Numbered from the stretch's first letter, positions 1-6,677 are shown. The stretch: DNA of 12,644 bases from Acidimicrobiales bacterium (GCA_013003325.1 JABDJU010000053.1:1-12644), one strand, 5' to 3'. Notes: a model not told the origin generated them from the sequence alone. Numbers and translations are program-made.

Positions 1-1
1 G

Positions 2-52
2 CGTGAAGCGATGCAACGAGCTGTCGACAGCGCCCGAGGCGACGACGCCTAG
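2..52 (+). CDS. C-terminal end of an unidentified protein (partial)
   Basis: An open frame enters from the left edge and ends at a TAG at 50-52, giving the 16-residue tail REAMQRAVDSARGDDA. The acidic, Ala-rich tail looks like the end of a real cytosolic protein. It is followed by a hairpin that could end its transcript. Sixteen residues are too few to name a family, and the other frames of this stretch cannot be excluded. Confidence 0.4.
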   Translation, partial: REAMQRAVDSARGDDA

Positions 53-104
53 TCGCACGGGTGGGCCATTTGTGCCCGGGTACAACTTCTCCTTACGCTG
101 AAGG

Positions 105-129
105 GCGTCGGCGGACATCCCGCCGGCGC
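105..129 (+). terminator. Strong GC hairpin between the upstream gene and the thiolase
   Basis: Arms 105-114 and 120-129 pair over 10 bp (one G-T wobble) around the 5-base loop ACATC. The downstream side is only loosely T-rich (130-142). It may be the terminator of the gene ending at 52, or a leader hairpin of the thiolase mRNA, since it ends 13 bases before the thiolase ribosome-binding site. The stem is seen directly; its role is inferred. Confidence 0.45.
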
Positions 130-152
130 TCTTCGATGTTTTGAGGTCTCCC

Positions 153-1334
153 ATGTCCGGATCCGTTGTCGTCGCTGGTGCCCGAACCCCCATCGGCAAG
201 CTGTCAGGCGCATTCGCCTCGCTCGCCGCCACCGACCTCGGAGGTGTGGCGATTTCAGGCGCGCTGGAGCGGGCGGGGATCTCGCCGGATCAGGTCGACT
301 ACGTGATCATGGGTCAGGTCTTGCAGGCCGGTGCCGGACAGATGACCGCCCGTCAGGCTGCGGTCAATGCCGGTATCCCGATGACGGTGCCCGCTACCAC
401 GATCAACAAGGTCTGCCTCTCCGGGCTGAACGCGATCGCCCTCGCCGACATGATGATCGCCACCGGTCAGGCCGAGATTGTGGTCGCTGGCGGTATGGAG
501 TCGATGACCAACGCACCGTACCTTCTGCCCGGGGCGCGGGCCGGCTATCGGGCCGGGGACAAGACCGTGATCGACTCGATGATGTACGACGGGCTGTTCT
601 GCGCCTTCGATGCATGTGCGATGGGGGCAGGCACCGAGAAGTACGCCGCATCGGCCGGAATGGCGAGAGGGCCCCAGGACGAGTTTGCCGCAGCCTCTCA
701 CGAGCGGGCTGCGAACGCCATCAAGGAGGGCCGCTTCGACGACGAGGTCGTCGAGGTGGCCGTGCCTCAACGCAAGGGGGATCCGATCGTCGTCTCCGAG
801 GACGAAGGGGTTCGACCGGGCACGACGGCCGAGGGCCTGGGCGCGCTTCGCCCGGCGTTCGACAAGAGCGGGAACATCACCGCCGGGAACGCATCGCAGA
901 TCTCCGACGGGGCATCGGCCACGATCGTGATGAACCGAGCCAAAGCCGACCAGCTTGGGATCGAGGGATTGGCTGAAGTCGTGTCGATCGGACAGGTCGC
1001 AGGGCCGGACACGTCGCTCCTCACCCAGCCGTCGCGAGCCATCATCGCGGCACTCGCCGGAACCGAGCTGTCGGTGTCAGATCTGGGCCTGTACGAGCTG
1101 AACGAAGCATTCGCGGCGGTGGCGCTGGCCAGCATGGACGATCTCGGCATCTCCGACGATGTTGTGAATGTGAACGGGGGAGCGGTCGCTCTGGGCCATC
1201 CGATCGGGGCATCGGGCAACCGGCTTGCGCTCACGCTGATTCACGAGATGCGTCGGCGCGGCATCGAGCACGGCGCTGCGGCGCTGTGTGGCGGCGGAGG
1301 TCAGGGCGACGCCATCGTGTTCCGCGCCCTGTAA
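153..1334 (+). CDS. Acetyl-CoA C-acetyltransferase (thiolase II family)
   Basis: A 393-residue thiolase, the normal full length for the family. It catalyses reversible condensation of two acetyl-CoA to acetoacetyl-CoA, or thiolytic cleavage of 3-ketoacyl-CoA, in the cytosol, and could serve beta-oxidation, ketone-body or polyhydroxybutyrate metabolism. All catalytic elements are visible: the nucleophilic cysteine in NKVCLSG (Cys88), NEAFA (around residue 317), the histidine in GHPIGASG (His349) and the C-terminal cysteine in CGGGGQGDA (Cys379). I chose the ATG at 153 because GAGG at 143-146 lies 6 bases before it; the in-frame TTG at 141 would add only four residues and has no comparable site. 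No pathway partner lies beside it, so biosynthetic and degradative roles cannot be separated. The gene stands alone, with a hairpin just upstream. Confidence 0.95.
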   Translation: MSGSVVVAGARTPIGKLSGAFASLAATDLGGVAISGALERAGISPDQVDYVIMGQVLQAGAGQMTARQAAVNAGIPMTVPATTINKVCLSGLNAIALADMMIATGQAEIVVAGGMESMTNAPYLLPGARAGYRAGDKTVIDSMMYDGLFCAFDACAMGAGTEKYAASAGMARGPQDEFAAASHERAANAIKEGRFDDEVVEVAVPQRKGDPIVVSEDEGVRPGTTAEGLGALRPAFDKSGNITAGNASQISDGASATIVMNRAKADQLGIEGLAEVVSIGQVAGPDTSLLTQPSRAIIAALAGTELSVSDLGLYELNEAFAAVALASMDDLGISDDVVNVNGGAVALGHPIGASGNRLALTLIHEMRRRGIEHGAAALCGGGGQGDAIVFRAL

Positions 1335-1398
1335 AGGGGCCGTACCCGACGATTCATCTGGCGGCGGGGTCTCAGCCGTGGAAATCTACCCAGCTGGC

Positions 1399-1428
1399 TT
1401 GTCACGGTTCCGTCATCTGCTGTAACGT
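1399..1428 (+). promoter_or_regulatory. Candidate sigma-70-type promoter for the dnaX operon
   Basis: TTGTCA at 1399-1404 and TAACGT at 1423-1428 are separated by 18 bases, close to the primary sigma-factor consensus. Transcription from here would start near 1435 and give a leader of about 200 bases containing the two hairpins below. It is the best match I found in the gap, but prediction by eye is weak. Confidence 0.35.
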
Positions 1429-1511
1429 AATTGCAACGCACGAAATCGAAGGGCTGACACTTGACGGTTCCGAGATTGGTGTCTGCAGCACCGGTGCAAA
1501 GTACAACGATC

Positions 1512-1575
1512 TCCCGGGCCGGTGACTCCTCTCCCCGTCGGCTCGGGATTTCGCGTGGACCCCGTGCGGGCCCAC
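1512..1575 (+). promoter_or_regulatory. Two successive hairpins in the dnaX leader
   Basis: The first hairpin pairs 1512-1521 with 1539-1548 (10 bp, one G-T wobble, 17-base loop) and is followed by TTT. The second pairs GTGG at 1555-1558 with CCAC at 1572-1575, plus an inner CCC/GGG stem. They sit between the candidate promoter and the dnaX ribosome-binding site. The rest of the 297-base gap (1335-1631) holds no convincing gene on either strand. The hairpins might be an attenuator, or the terminator of a short leader RNA or of the thiolase transcript. Confidence 0.35.
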
Positions 1576-1631
1576 CAGCGACGTTGGCCAGACCCGAGCA
1601 GACCGTCACAACCGCCGAATAGGATTCAAGG

Positions 1632-3368
1632 GTGGGGCATCAGTCGCTGTATCGCCGGTATCGGTCACAAACCTTTGCCGAAATCAAGGGCCAACCCGTC
1701 GTCACCAACGCGCTGCGCACCGCTGTCGCCGAGGGACGGCACGGCCACGCGTACCTTTTCAGCGGGCCTCGAGGGACCGGCAAAACCAGCACGGCGCGTG
1801 TGCTGGCCAAGGCCCTGAACTGCGAAAATCCCACCAATGGTGAACCCGATGGCACCTGCGACAGTTGTCGCGACATCGAGGCCGGCCGGTCGTTCGATCT
1901 GCACGAACTAGACGCCGCCAGCAACAACAAGGTCGATGACATTCGGGAGTTGATCAATCGTGTCGCACTCGGGTCGCCTGGCCGCACCAAGGTCTACATC
2001 CTCGACGAGGTACACATGTTGTCTTCGGGCGCAGAGAACGCCCTGCTGAAGACCCTCGAAGAGCCACCCGAACACGTGGTCTTCGTGCTCGCCACCACCG
2101 AGCCGCAAAAGGTGGTGCCCACCATTCGCAGCCGCACACAGCACTTCCGGTTCCAGCTCCTGCCCGCCGCTGAGCTGGAGGAACACGTTCGCTGGGTGAT
2201 TGCCGATGCCGGCCTCGACGTCGATGACGACGGAATCGCCTGGGCGCTGAAGACCGGCGGAGGCTCGGCGCGTGACACGCTCAGCGCGCTCGACCTTGTC
2301 GTCGCTTCCGGTGGTGCTCCCGACACGGCCACGACCGGTGCTGATCTGTGCCGCGCCATCGCAGATCGGGATCCCGCTGCCGCCATCGCCGCTATGCAGC
2401 GGGGCCTCGAGGCCGGGTCAGAACCCCGCATTATCGGCGAAGACATGCTGGGCGAACTGCGTTCAGCGTTTCTGGCATCGATGCAGGCACCGCTCACCCA
2501 TCTCAACGATGCCGCTGCTGACCGCGCCGCTCAACTGGCCGCCGCACTCGGGCCGGCAACGATCACGAGGTCGCTGGAGAAGATAGGTGAGGCCCTGGTC
2601 GAAGTACGGCAGGCTCCTGATCCGCGGGTGCCGATCGAGGTGGCCCTGCTTCAGCTGGCCCGCGCCGAAGGCGATGACACCGCGGCGCTGCTCCAGCGCA
2701 TCGAAGCCCTCGAGTCCAAGGTTGCCGAGCTGTCGTCGAAGGCCCCACCGTCGGCGGCCGCGCCCGGGGCTGCACCTCCGCCCGCCGCTCCGCCACCCCG
2801 GCGGCGCCGCCAACCGGCCGAAGGTGCTCGCGGTGCCATGGCTGGGGCTGAGGAAGCGTCCAAACCCGTACCCAAGCGTTCCGCTCCGCCGGCCGAGCCA
2901 TCTCGGCCGCCCGACGAACAGCCGGTGTCGCCTCCGACCGGCGGAGGAGAGCTCACGCTGGGCAACGTCGAAGCGCGGCTCCCCGACATCCTTCAGGGAC
3001 TCACCCAGCAAGTTCGGGCACGATTCCGCCAGGGCCGACCGACCCGGGTTGAAAACGGCACCGTCACCTTCGCCTATCCGAACCAGCTTCCCGCCGACCG
3101 AGCGTCTCAGGTGAAGGGCGAGCTCGAGGTGGCGATGAGCGCTCACTTCAACACGTCGGTCCAGGTCGACGTGGTGGTCGACCCGTCCCGACCCGATGCC
3201 CCGCGGCGCAGCTCGACCCCACCCGCCCCGCCGGCTTCAGAATCTGAAGACGACATCGGACCGGTCAGCGAGCTGCAGGACGCTGAAGACTCTTCCAACA
3301 CAATGGTCGAGCGGCTCACCGCCGCCTTTCCAGGCGCCAAGCTGATCGACCCGCCAACCAACACCTGA
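1632..3368 (+). CDS. dnaX: DNA polymerase III subunit gamma/tau
   Basis: The ATPase core of the clamp loader, which places the beta sliding clamp on DNA and links it to the polymerase. The 578-residue protein starts at GTG 1632, with AGGA at 1621-1624 seven bases before it and the typical N-terminus MGHQSLYRRYR. Visible elements: Walker A GPRGTGKT (45-52), zinc-binding segment (64-79), Walker B in VYILDEVHM with the DE pair at 125-126, sensor 1 LATTEP, the arginine-finger motif SRTQHF, and sensor 2 GGGSARDTLSALD (209-221). A Pro/Ala-rich linker follows (about 370-440), then a tau-like domain and an acidic tail. The zinc segment has only three cysteines (64, 76, 79); the position of the second usual cysteine is Asp73. 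No slippery A-run that would make a short gamma form is evident. First gene of an operon with ybaB and recR, 13 bases before ybaB. Confidence 0.96.
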   Translation: MGHQSLYRRYRSQTFAEIKGQPVVTNALRTAVAEGRHGHAYLFSGPRGTGKTSTARVLAKALNCENPTNGEPDGTCDSCRDIEAGRSFDLHELDAASNNKVDDIRELINRVALGSPGRTKVYILDEVHMLSSGAENALLKTLEEPPEHVVFVLATTEPQKVVPTIRSRTQHFRFQLLPAAELEEHVRWVIADAGLDVDDDGIAWALKTGGGSARDTLSALDLVVASGGAPDTATTGADLCRAIADRDPAAAIAAMQRGLEAGSEPRIIGEDMLGELRSAFLASMQAPLTHLNDAAADRAAQLAAALGPATITRSLEKIGEALVEVRQAPDPRVPIEVALLQLARAEGDDTAALLQRIEALESKVAELSSKAPPSAAAPGAAPPPAAPPPRRRRQPAEGARGAMAGAEEASKPVPKRSAPPAEPSRPPDEQPVSPPTGGGELTLGNVEARLPDILQGLTQQVRARFRQGRPTRVENGTVTFAYPNQLPADRASQVKGELEVAMSAHFNTSVQVDVVVDPSRPDAPRRSSTPPAPPASESEDDIGPVSELQDAEDSSNTMVERLTAAFPGAKLIDPPTNT

Positions 3369-3381
3369 AAGGCCTCTTCCG

Positions 3382-3732
3382 ATGACCGACGACCCGCTAG
3401 GTGGCTTCGACCTCAACTCACTGCTCGAAACGGCGCAAGCGATGCAGAGCCAGCTCGCCGAGGCCCAAGAAGCACAGGCAGCAGAACTTGTCACCGGCTC
3501 CGCCGGCGGTGGCACGGTCGAGATCGACGCGCTCGGCAGCGGAGAGTTCCAAGCGGTCCGTATCGCCGCTGATGTCGTTGATCCCGACGATGTGGAGATG
3601 CTCAACGATCTCGTACTCGCCGCATTGCGCGACGTCGCCACGCAAATCAGTGAACTACAGGCTGAAGCGATCGGTGGTGTCGCCGGAGGGCTGGACCTCG
3701 GCGGGCTCGGCGGAATGCTCGGCAGCGAATGA
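3382..3732 (+). CDS. YbaB/EbfC family nucleoid-associated protein
   Basis: A 116-residue small DNA-binding protein of the YbaB/EbfC family, which forms dimers that bind DNA and is usually encoded between dnaX and recR. An N-terminal helix rich in Gln, Ala and Glu (LLETAQAMQSQLAEAQEAQA) leads into the family core GGGTVEIDALGSGEFQAVRI, followed by the acidic segment DPDDVEMLNDLVLAALRD that matches the conserved second half. The tail is Gly-rich (GGLDLGGLGGMLGSE). AAAGG at 3368-3372 precedes the ATG by 9 bases. The stop overlaps the recR start in an ATGA junction, suggesting translational coupling. Identification rests on the core motif and on the dnaX-recR context. Confidence 0.92.
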   Translation: MTDDPLGGFDLNSLLETAQAMQSQLAEAQEAQAAELVTGSAGGGTVEIDALGSGEFQAVRIAADVVDPDDVEMLNDLVLAALRDVATQISELQAEAIGGVAGGLDLGGLGGMLGSE

Positions 3733-4331
3733 GTGCTTATGCTCGCCCGCTCGAGGTGCTGATCGACGAACTGGGCCGGCTACCCGGAATCGGCCCGAAA
3801 TCGGCTCAGCGCATCGCATTTCATCTGCTGAACGTCGATCGCACCGACGTCCAGCGCCTGTCCGCCGCACTGATCGAGGTGAAAGACAACGTCCAGTTCT
3901 GCCACCGATGCTTCAACGTCTCCGAAGGTCCTGAGTGCGAGATTTGTGGCGACCCCAGCCGTGACGATCACACCGTCTGCGTGGTAGAAGAACCCAAAGA
4001 CATTGCGGCACTCGAACGGACCGGGGCCTTCAAGGGGCGCTACCACGTTCTGATGGGAGCCATCAATCCACTCGAAGGCGTCGGCCCTGAGCAGCTCAAA
4101 ATCAAAGAACTCGCCACCAGGATCGCCGCCGAAGAAATCGAAGAGATCATCATCTGCACCAACCCGAACCTGGAGGGCGAAACAACCGCTGCCTACATCG
4201 CCCGCATGCTCAAGTCGTTCGACATGATCAAAGTCACCCGACTGGCGAGCGGACTGCCGGTTGGCGGTGATCTCGACTACGCCGACGAGCTCACCCTCGG
4301 TCGCGCCCTCGAAGGCCGCTCCGCCCTCTGA
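3729..4331 (+). CDS. recR: Recombination mediator protein RecR
   Basis: A full-length 200-residue RecR, which with RecO (and RecF) loads RecA onto SSB-coated DNA during gap repair. Order of parts: helix-hairpin-helix LGRLPGIGPKSAQRIAFHLL (15-34), a four-cysteine zinc finger (Cys58, 61, 70, 73), the Toprim domain starting at VVEEPKD (85-91) with TNPNLEGETTAAYIARML (144-161), and the C-terminal motif LASGLPVGGDLDYADELTLG. All four zinc ligands are intact. The ATG at 3729 lies inside the ybaB stop region (ATGA), so it is probably translated by coupling. It ends 18 bases from the convergent tadA stop, with no evident terminator between them. Confidence 0.97.
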   Translation: MSAYARPLEVLIDELGRLPGIGPKSAQRIAFHLLNVDRTDVQRLSAALIEVKDNVQFCHRCFNVSEGPECEICGDPSRDDHTVCVVEEPKDIAALERTGAFKGRYHVLMGAINPLEGVGPEQLKIKELATRIAAEEIEEIIICTNPNLEGETTAAYIARMLKSFDMIKVTRLASGLPVGGDLDYADELTLGRALEGRSAL

Positions 4332-4349
4332 CGGTGGTGGCCGTGGCCC

Positions 4350-4799
4350 TCAGCGGCGCTCTCGAAAGAAGTGCGACAAGAGCTCGGCACATTCGGCGGA
4401 CCGAACACCCTCCACGATCTCAAATGTGTGGTTCAGCCGAGGGTCGCCGCCGATATTCATCAAGCTCAGACATGCCCCTGCCTTCATGTCGGCGGCGCCG
4501 TACACCACCGTCGCAATACGGCTGTTGAGGGCGGCGCCGGCGCACATCGGGCACGGCTCCAGCGTCACGACAAGGGTGCAATCGGTCAACCGCCACGATC
4601 CACGGGCCCGAGCGGCATCTTGGAGGGCAAGGATTTCGGCGTGGGCCGTCGGGTCACCGGTGAGTTCTCGCTCGTTGTGACGCTGGGATAGCACGCCACC
4701 CGAAGGATCCAGGACCACCGCTCCCACGGGCACATCACCGTGATGGACGGCCAGTTGGGCCTGTTCGAGGGCGATTCGCATGCCGTCTTCGTGGTTCAC
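4350..4799 (-). CDS. tadA: tRNA-specific adenosine deaminase
   Basis: A zinc-dependent deaminase that converts adenosine 34 to inosine in the anticodon of tRNA-Arg(ACG). The 149-residue length is normal. The zinc and catalytic motifs are present: HAE at 53-55 (His ligand and catalytic Glu) and PCPMC at 82-86 (Cys83 and Cys86 ligands), with the family-typical GDVPVGAVV, the HN of SQRHNERE, and VVYGAADMKAG. Related cytidine and guanine deaminases share the zinc site, but the pattern RHNERELTGDPTAHAEILAL fits TadA best. I chose the GTG at 4797-4799, giving MNHEDGMRIAL; the ATG seven codons in is the alternative. The ribosome-binding site is weak. Convergent with recR, and downstream of the collagen-like gene on the same strand. 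Confidence 0.93.
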   Translation of the reverse strand: MNHEDGMRIALEQAQLAVHHGDVPVGAVVLDPSGGVLSQRHNERELTGDPTAHAEILALQDAARARGSWRLTDCTLVVTLEPCPMCAGAALNSRIATVVYGAADMKAGACLSLMNIGGDPRLNHTFEIVEGVRSAECAELLSHFFRERR

Positions 4800-4832
4800 C
4801 CGTCCGTGTCTACCAGTGCCAGCGCAGGAACG

Positions 4833-4862
4833 GCGAAGGGGCCGCCGCGGCGACCCCTTCGC
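4833..4862 (-). terminator. Perfect 9-bp hairpin after the collagen-like gene
   Basis: GCGAAGGGG at 4833-4841 and CCCCTTCGC at 4854-4862 are exact inverted copies, and the 12-base interval is itself a GC palindrome that could extend the stem. It lies 23 bases beyond the stop of the collagen-like gene and before tadA on the minus strand. No U-tract follows, as is common in high-GC actinobacteria. It probably separates the two transcripts. Confidence 0.55.
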
Positions 4863-4885
4863 GTCATCCGGTCGTCGGATACCCG

Positions 4886-6244
4886 CTATGGAATGATCAC
4901 CTCGAGACAGACGGCGTAGGCCGTGAATGAGACAATGTCGTTTCTGCTGATGTTCTCGACGTTGATTTCCCAGATCTGGTCGTTGAACGGTCGATTGGTC
5001 GTGACGATCAGGTCGCCGTCCTGGTCATCGCTCGTCCAGCCGCCGCTGATGGCCAATTCGCCGTCGCCATCGCAGGCCAGCTGGATGAGCGCACCAGCCC
5101 CACCGACGAGGTCGACCGGACCGGCCTCCACGACCCGAATCCCGGCGATCCCCGGAGGGCCGGCTGGCCCGGGCTCGCCCTGGGGGCCCGCGGGCCCTTC
5201 AGCGCCCTGGCAGTCGAAGATGTTGAGGACGCCGTCGTTGTTGGTGTCGCCGATGCTGAAGCAGTTCACACCGTCCGCACCAGGGGCACCGTCAGCGCCG
5301 TCTGCACCGTCCGAACCTGGGGTTCCTGGGGGACCGGCTGGCCCGGGCTCCCCTTGGGGGCCCTCTGGCCCCTGGGTGCCTTGGCAGTCTTCGATGTTGA
5401 GGATGCCGTCGTTGTTGGTGTCGCCGATGCTGAAGCAGTTCACACCGGCTGCGCCTGGGGCACCGTCTACTCCGTCAGCGCCTGGTGCACCGTCTACTCC
5501 GTCAGCGCCTGGTGCACCGGCTGCGCCGTCGGCTCCGGCCGGCCCTCGAGTCCCCCTCGGGCCTTGCGCACCGATTGGTCCCTGCGGTCCTTCGGGTCCT
5601 TGCGGGCCAATCGGACCTTGTGCACCGGTCGGTCCCTGGGGTCCTTCGGGTCCTTGCGGGCCAATCGGACCTTGTGCACCATCTCGTCCAGGCACTCCTG
5701 GTTGTCCATCTCGGCCATCGCGGCCGTCGGCTCCTGCGGGACCTTGCGGTCCGGGGATACCTTGCGGCCCCTCAGGACCCTGAGGCCCAACCGGACCCTC
5801 CGGACCGGGAGGCCCGGGCTCGCTAGCGGGGGGCTCGAGTGGTTCGCACAGTGTGGTGACGGTAGTGCGGCGAAGATCCGAGATCTTGCCATCCTGCTGG
5901 GTCCGCACCGTGACCTGGTAGAGCTCACACGACTTCAAGCCGTCGACCGGGATCGAGTGTAGATTCAAGCACTCGCTGCCCGAGTCGCGGGTCACGAAGG
6001 TGCCAGCGGGCAGAGCATGAATCTCGAACAGAAACCCGGCGCAGTCGTACTTGGTGATGTCCACGTTCACCGTGAACCCGGTGTCGGTGACATCGGTGAC
6101 GGAGGGGATCGGGGCTGGCAGCCGATCCGAGGCTTCGACCATGCCGGTTCCCACCGTCGATACGGCGGCGATCGCGCCGACCACGGCCGCAGCGATCCGG
6201 AAGAAGCCTCGCCTTCGCCCTCGTTGCTTGTTCTGTACGTCCAT
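4886..6244 (-). CDS. Secreted collagen-like protein with calcium-loop interruptions
   Basis: A 452-residue protein that I cannot assign to a named gene. I start it at the ATG at 6242-6244, preceded by GGAAGGA; the frame stays open upstream but without signal-like sequence. Residues 1-38 form a signal peptide with RRGFFR (11-16), resembling a Tat motif, and a possible cleavage after VEA (36-38). Residues 39-140 look like a small beta domain with four cysteines, perhaps fibronectin type III. Gly-X-Y triplets run over 144-269 (about 42), 289-327 (13) and 347-367 (7), with many GPQ, GPE, GAD and GAP. Two near-identical Cys-flanked inserts, 270-287 and 328-345, carry DTNNDGILNIED-type calcium loops like dockerin or thrombospondin type 3. 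Residues 369-452 form a beta-rich C-terminal domain with two cysteines, a plausible trimerisation head. Probably an extracellular fibre; partner and role unknown. Confidence 0.85.
   Translation of the reverse strand: MDVQNKQRGRRRGFFRIAAAVVGAIAAVSTVGTGMVEASDRLPAPIPSVTDVTDTGFTVNVDITKYDCAGFLFEIHALPAGTFVTRDSGSECLNLHSIPVDGLKSCELYQVTVRTQQDGKISDLRRTTVTTLCEPLEPPASEPGPPGPEGPVGPQGPEGPQGIPGPQGPAGADGRDGRDGQPGVPGRDGAQGPIGPQGPEGPQGPTGAQGPIGPQGPEGPQGPIGAQGPRGTRGPAGADGAAGAPGADGVDGAPGADGVDGAPGAAGVNCFSIGDTNNDGILNIEDCQGTQGPEGPQGEPGPAGPPGTPGSDGADGADGAPGADGVNCFSIGDTNNDGVLNIFDCQGAEGPAGPQGEPGPAGPPGIAGIRVVEAGPVDLVGGAGALIQLACDGDGELAISGGWTSDDQDGDLIVTTNRPFNDQIWEINVENISRNDIVSFTAYAVCLEVIIP
5153..5447 (-). repeat. 174-bp duplicated module (collagen block plus calcium loop)
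   Basis: The stretches 5153-5273 and 5327-5447 are near-identical copies offset by 174 bp (58 codons). Each encodes the collagen segment beginning GEPGPAGPPG together with the preceding Cys-flanked loop. In the core around 5219-5273 and 5393-5447 only a single base change was seen by eye. The offset keeps the reading frame, so the module can be gained or lost without breaking the protein. Confidence 0.85.
5461..5514 (-). repeat. 27-bp tandem repeat, two exact copies
   Basis: Bases 5461-5487 and 5488-5514 are identical. Each unit encodes nine residues of the GADGVDGAP type in the collagen rod. Being a multiple of nine bases, it preserves both the reading frame and the Gly-X-Y register. Confidence 0.9.
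5587..5680 (-). repeat. 54-bp repeat in the collagen rod
   Basis: The 40-base stretches 5587-5626 and 5641-5680 are identical and offset by 54 bases (18 residues, six triplets). They encode the GPIGPQGPEGPQGP block, which differs between copies mainly at one following residue (Thr or Ile). Confidence 0.88.
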
Positions 6245-6592
6245 CGAGCTTTCCTTCCAATGCGGGTACCGGCAGGAGTTCACTACCGATCTCTTCACTC
6301 GCCGCGCCGATGAGATGACGTCACGCCGCGTGAAGAGCAAGACACGCAACGTATTCGGCGACTCCGCTAAGGGCCATAGGATCGATCGATCTGTCACACA
6401 GGACGGTCAAAGTTTCACCGGTAGTGGGTTCGCGGCACAGGATGTGTCTACGCGGGCGCCTGATGACGACATGATCCCAGGTGGACCGGCTCGTAGAGCG
6501 TCACAGATTCGTAACAACGTGACAGATGACCACTGAATCGACGATTTGTGGCGATCTGGCGCCCAGAGAATCCTGAGAATTCTGGCACTCAG
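6245..6592. other. 348-base non-coding gap upstream of the collagen-like gene
   Basis: I see no convincing gene on either strand. It is the 5' region of the collagen-like gene and the 3' region of tRNA-Ser(GGA). Symmetric sites that could be operators are TGACGTCA at 6316-6323, the adjoining palindrome TCACG-CCG-CGTGA at 6321-6333, and arms GTCAC/GTGAC at 6500-6504 and 6519-6523. On the minus strand TTGACC near 6402-6407 could be a -35 box, but no good -10 box follows. A short imperfect hairpin with arms CCAGA/TCTGG follows the tRNA and may end its transcript. Confidence 0.4.
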
Positions 6593-6677
6593 CGGAGGCG
6601 GTGGGATTCGAACCCACGGTGGGTTGCCCCACACACGCTTTCCAAGCGTGCCGATTCGGCCGCTCTCGCACGCCTCC
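6593..6677 (-). tRNA. tRNA-Ser (anticodon GGA)
   Basis: Read on the minus strand from 6677, the acceptor GGAGGCG pairs with CGCCTCC and is followed by discriminator G, which is typical for serine. The anticodon stem CACGC/GCGTG encloses TTGGAAA, giving anticodon GGA (reads UCC and UCU). The long variable arm GTGGG-CAAC-type stem marks a class II tRNA, and the T arm GTGGG-TTCGAAT-CCCAC is perfect. The 3' CCA is not encoded. A 92-residue open frame across this site is an artefact of the tRNA. Confidence 0.97.

Noticed and set aside
2100..2120. CAAAAGG as a slippery site for a short gamma form of DnaX
   Set aside because: The A-run is too short, lies inside the ATPase domain, and has no supporting stem or upstream Shine-Dalgarno-like signal.
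5153..5680. CRISPR array or integrated repeat element
   Set aside because: The repeats are in-frame protein-coding units without unique spacers of constant length.
4923..5783. 286-residue Pro/Gly-rich open frame opposite the collagen-like gene
   Set aside because: It is the antisense of Gly-X-Y codons, which keeps the frame open and looks repetitive. The minus strand has the signal peptide, the ribosome-binding site and sensible cysteine placement.
6245..6397. N-terminal extension of the collagen-like protein to 503 residues
   Set aside because: The extra 51 residues look like translated promoter DNA and precede a good ribosome-binding site and signal peptide at 6244.
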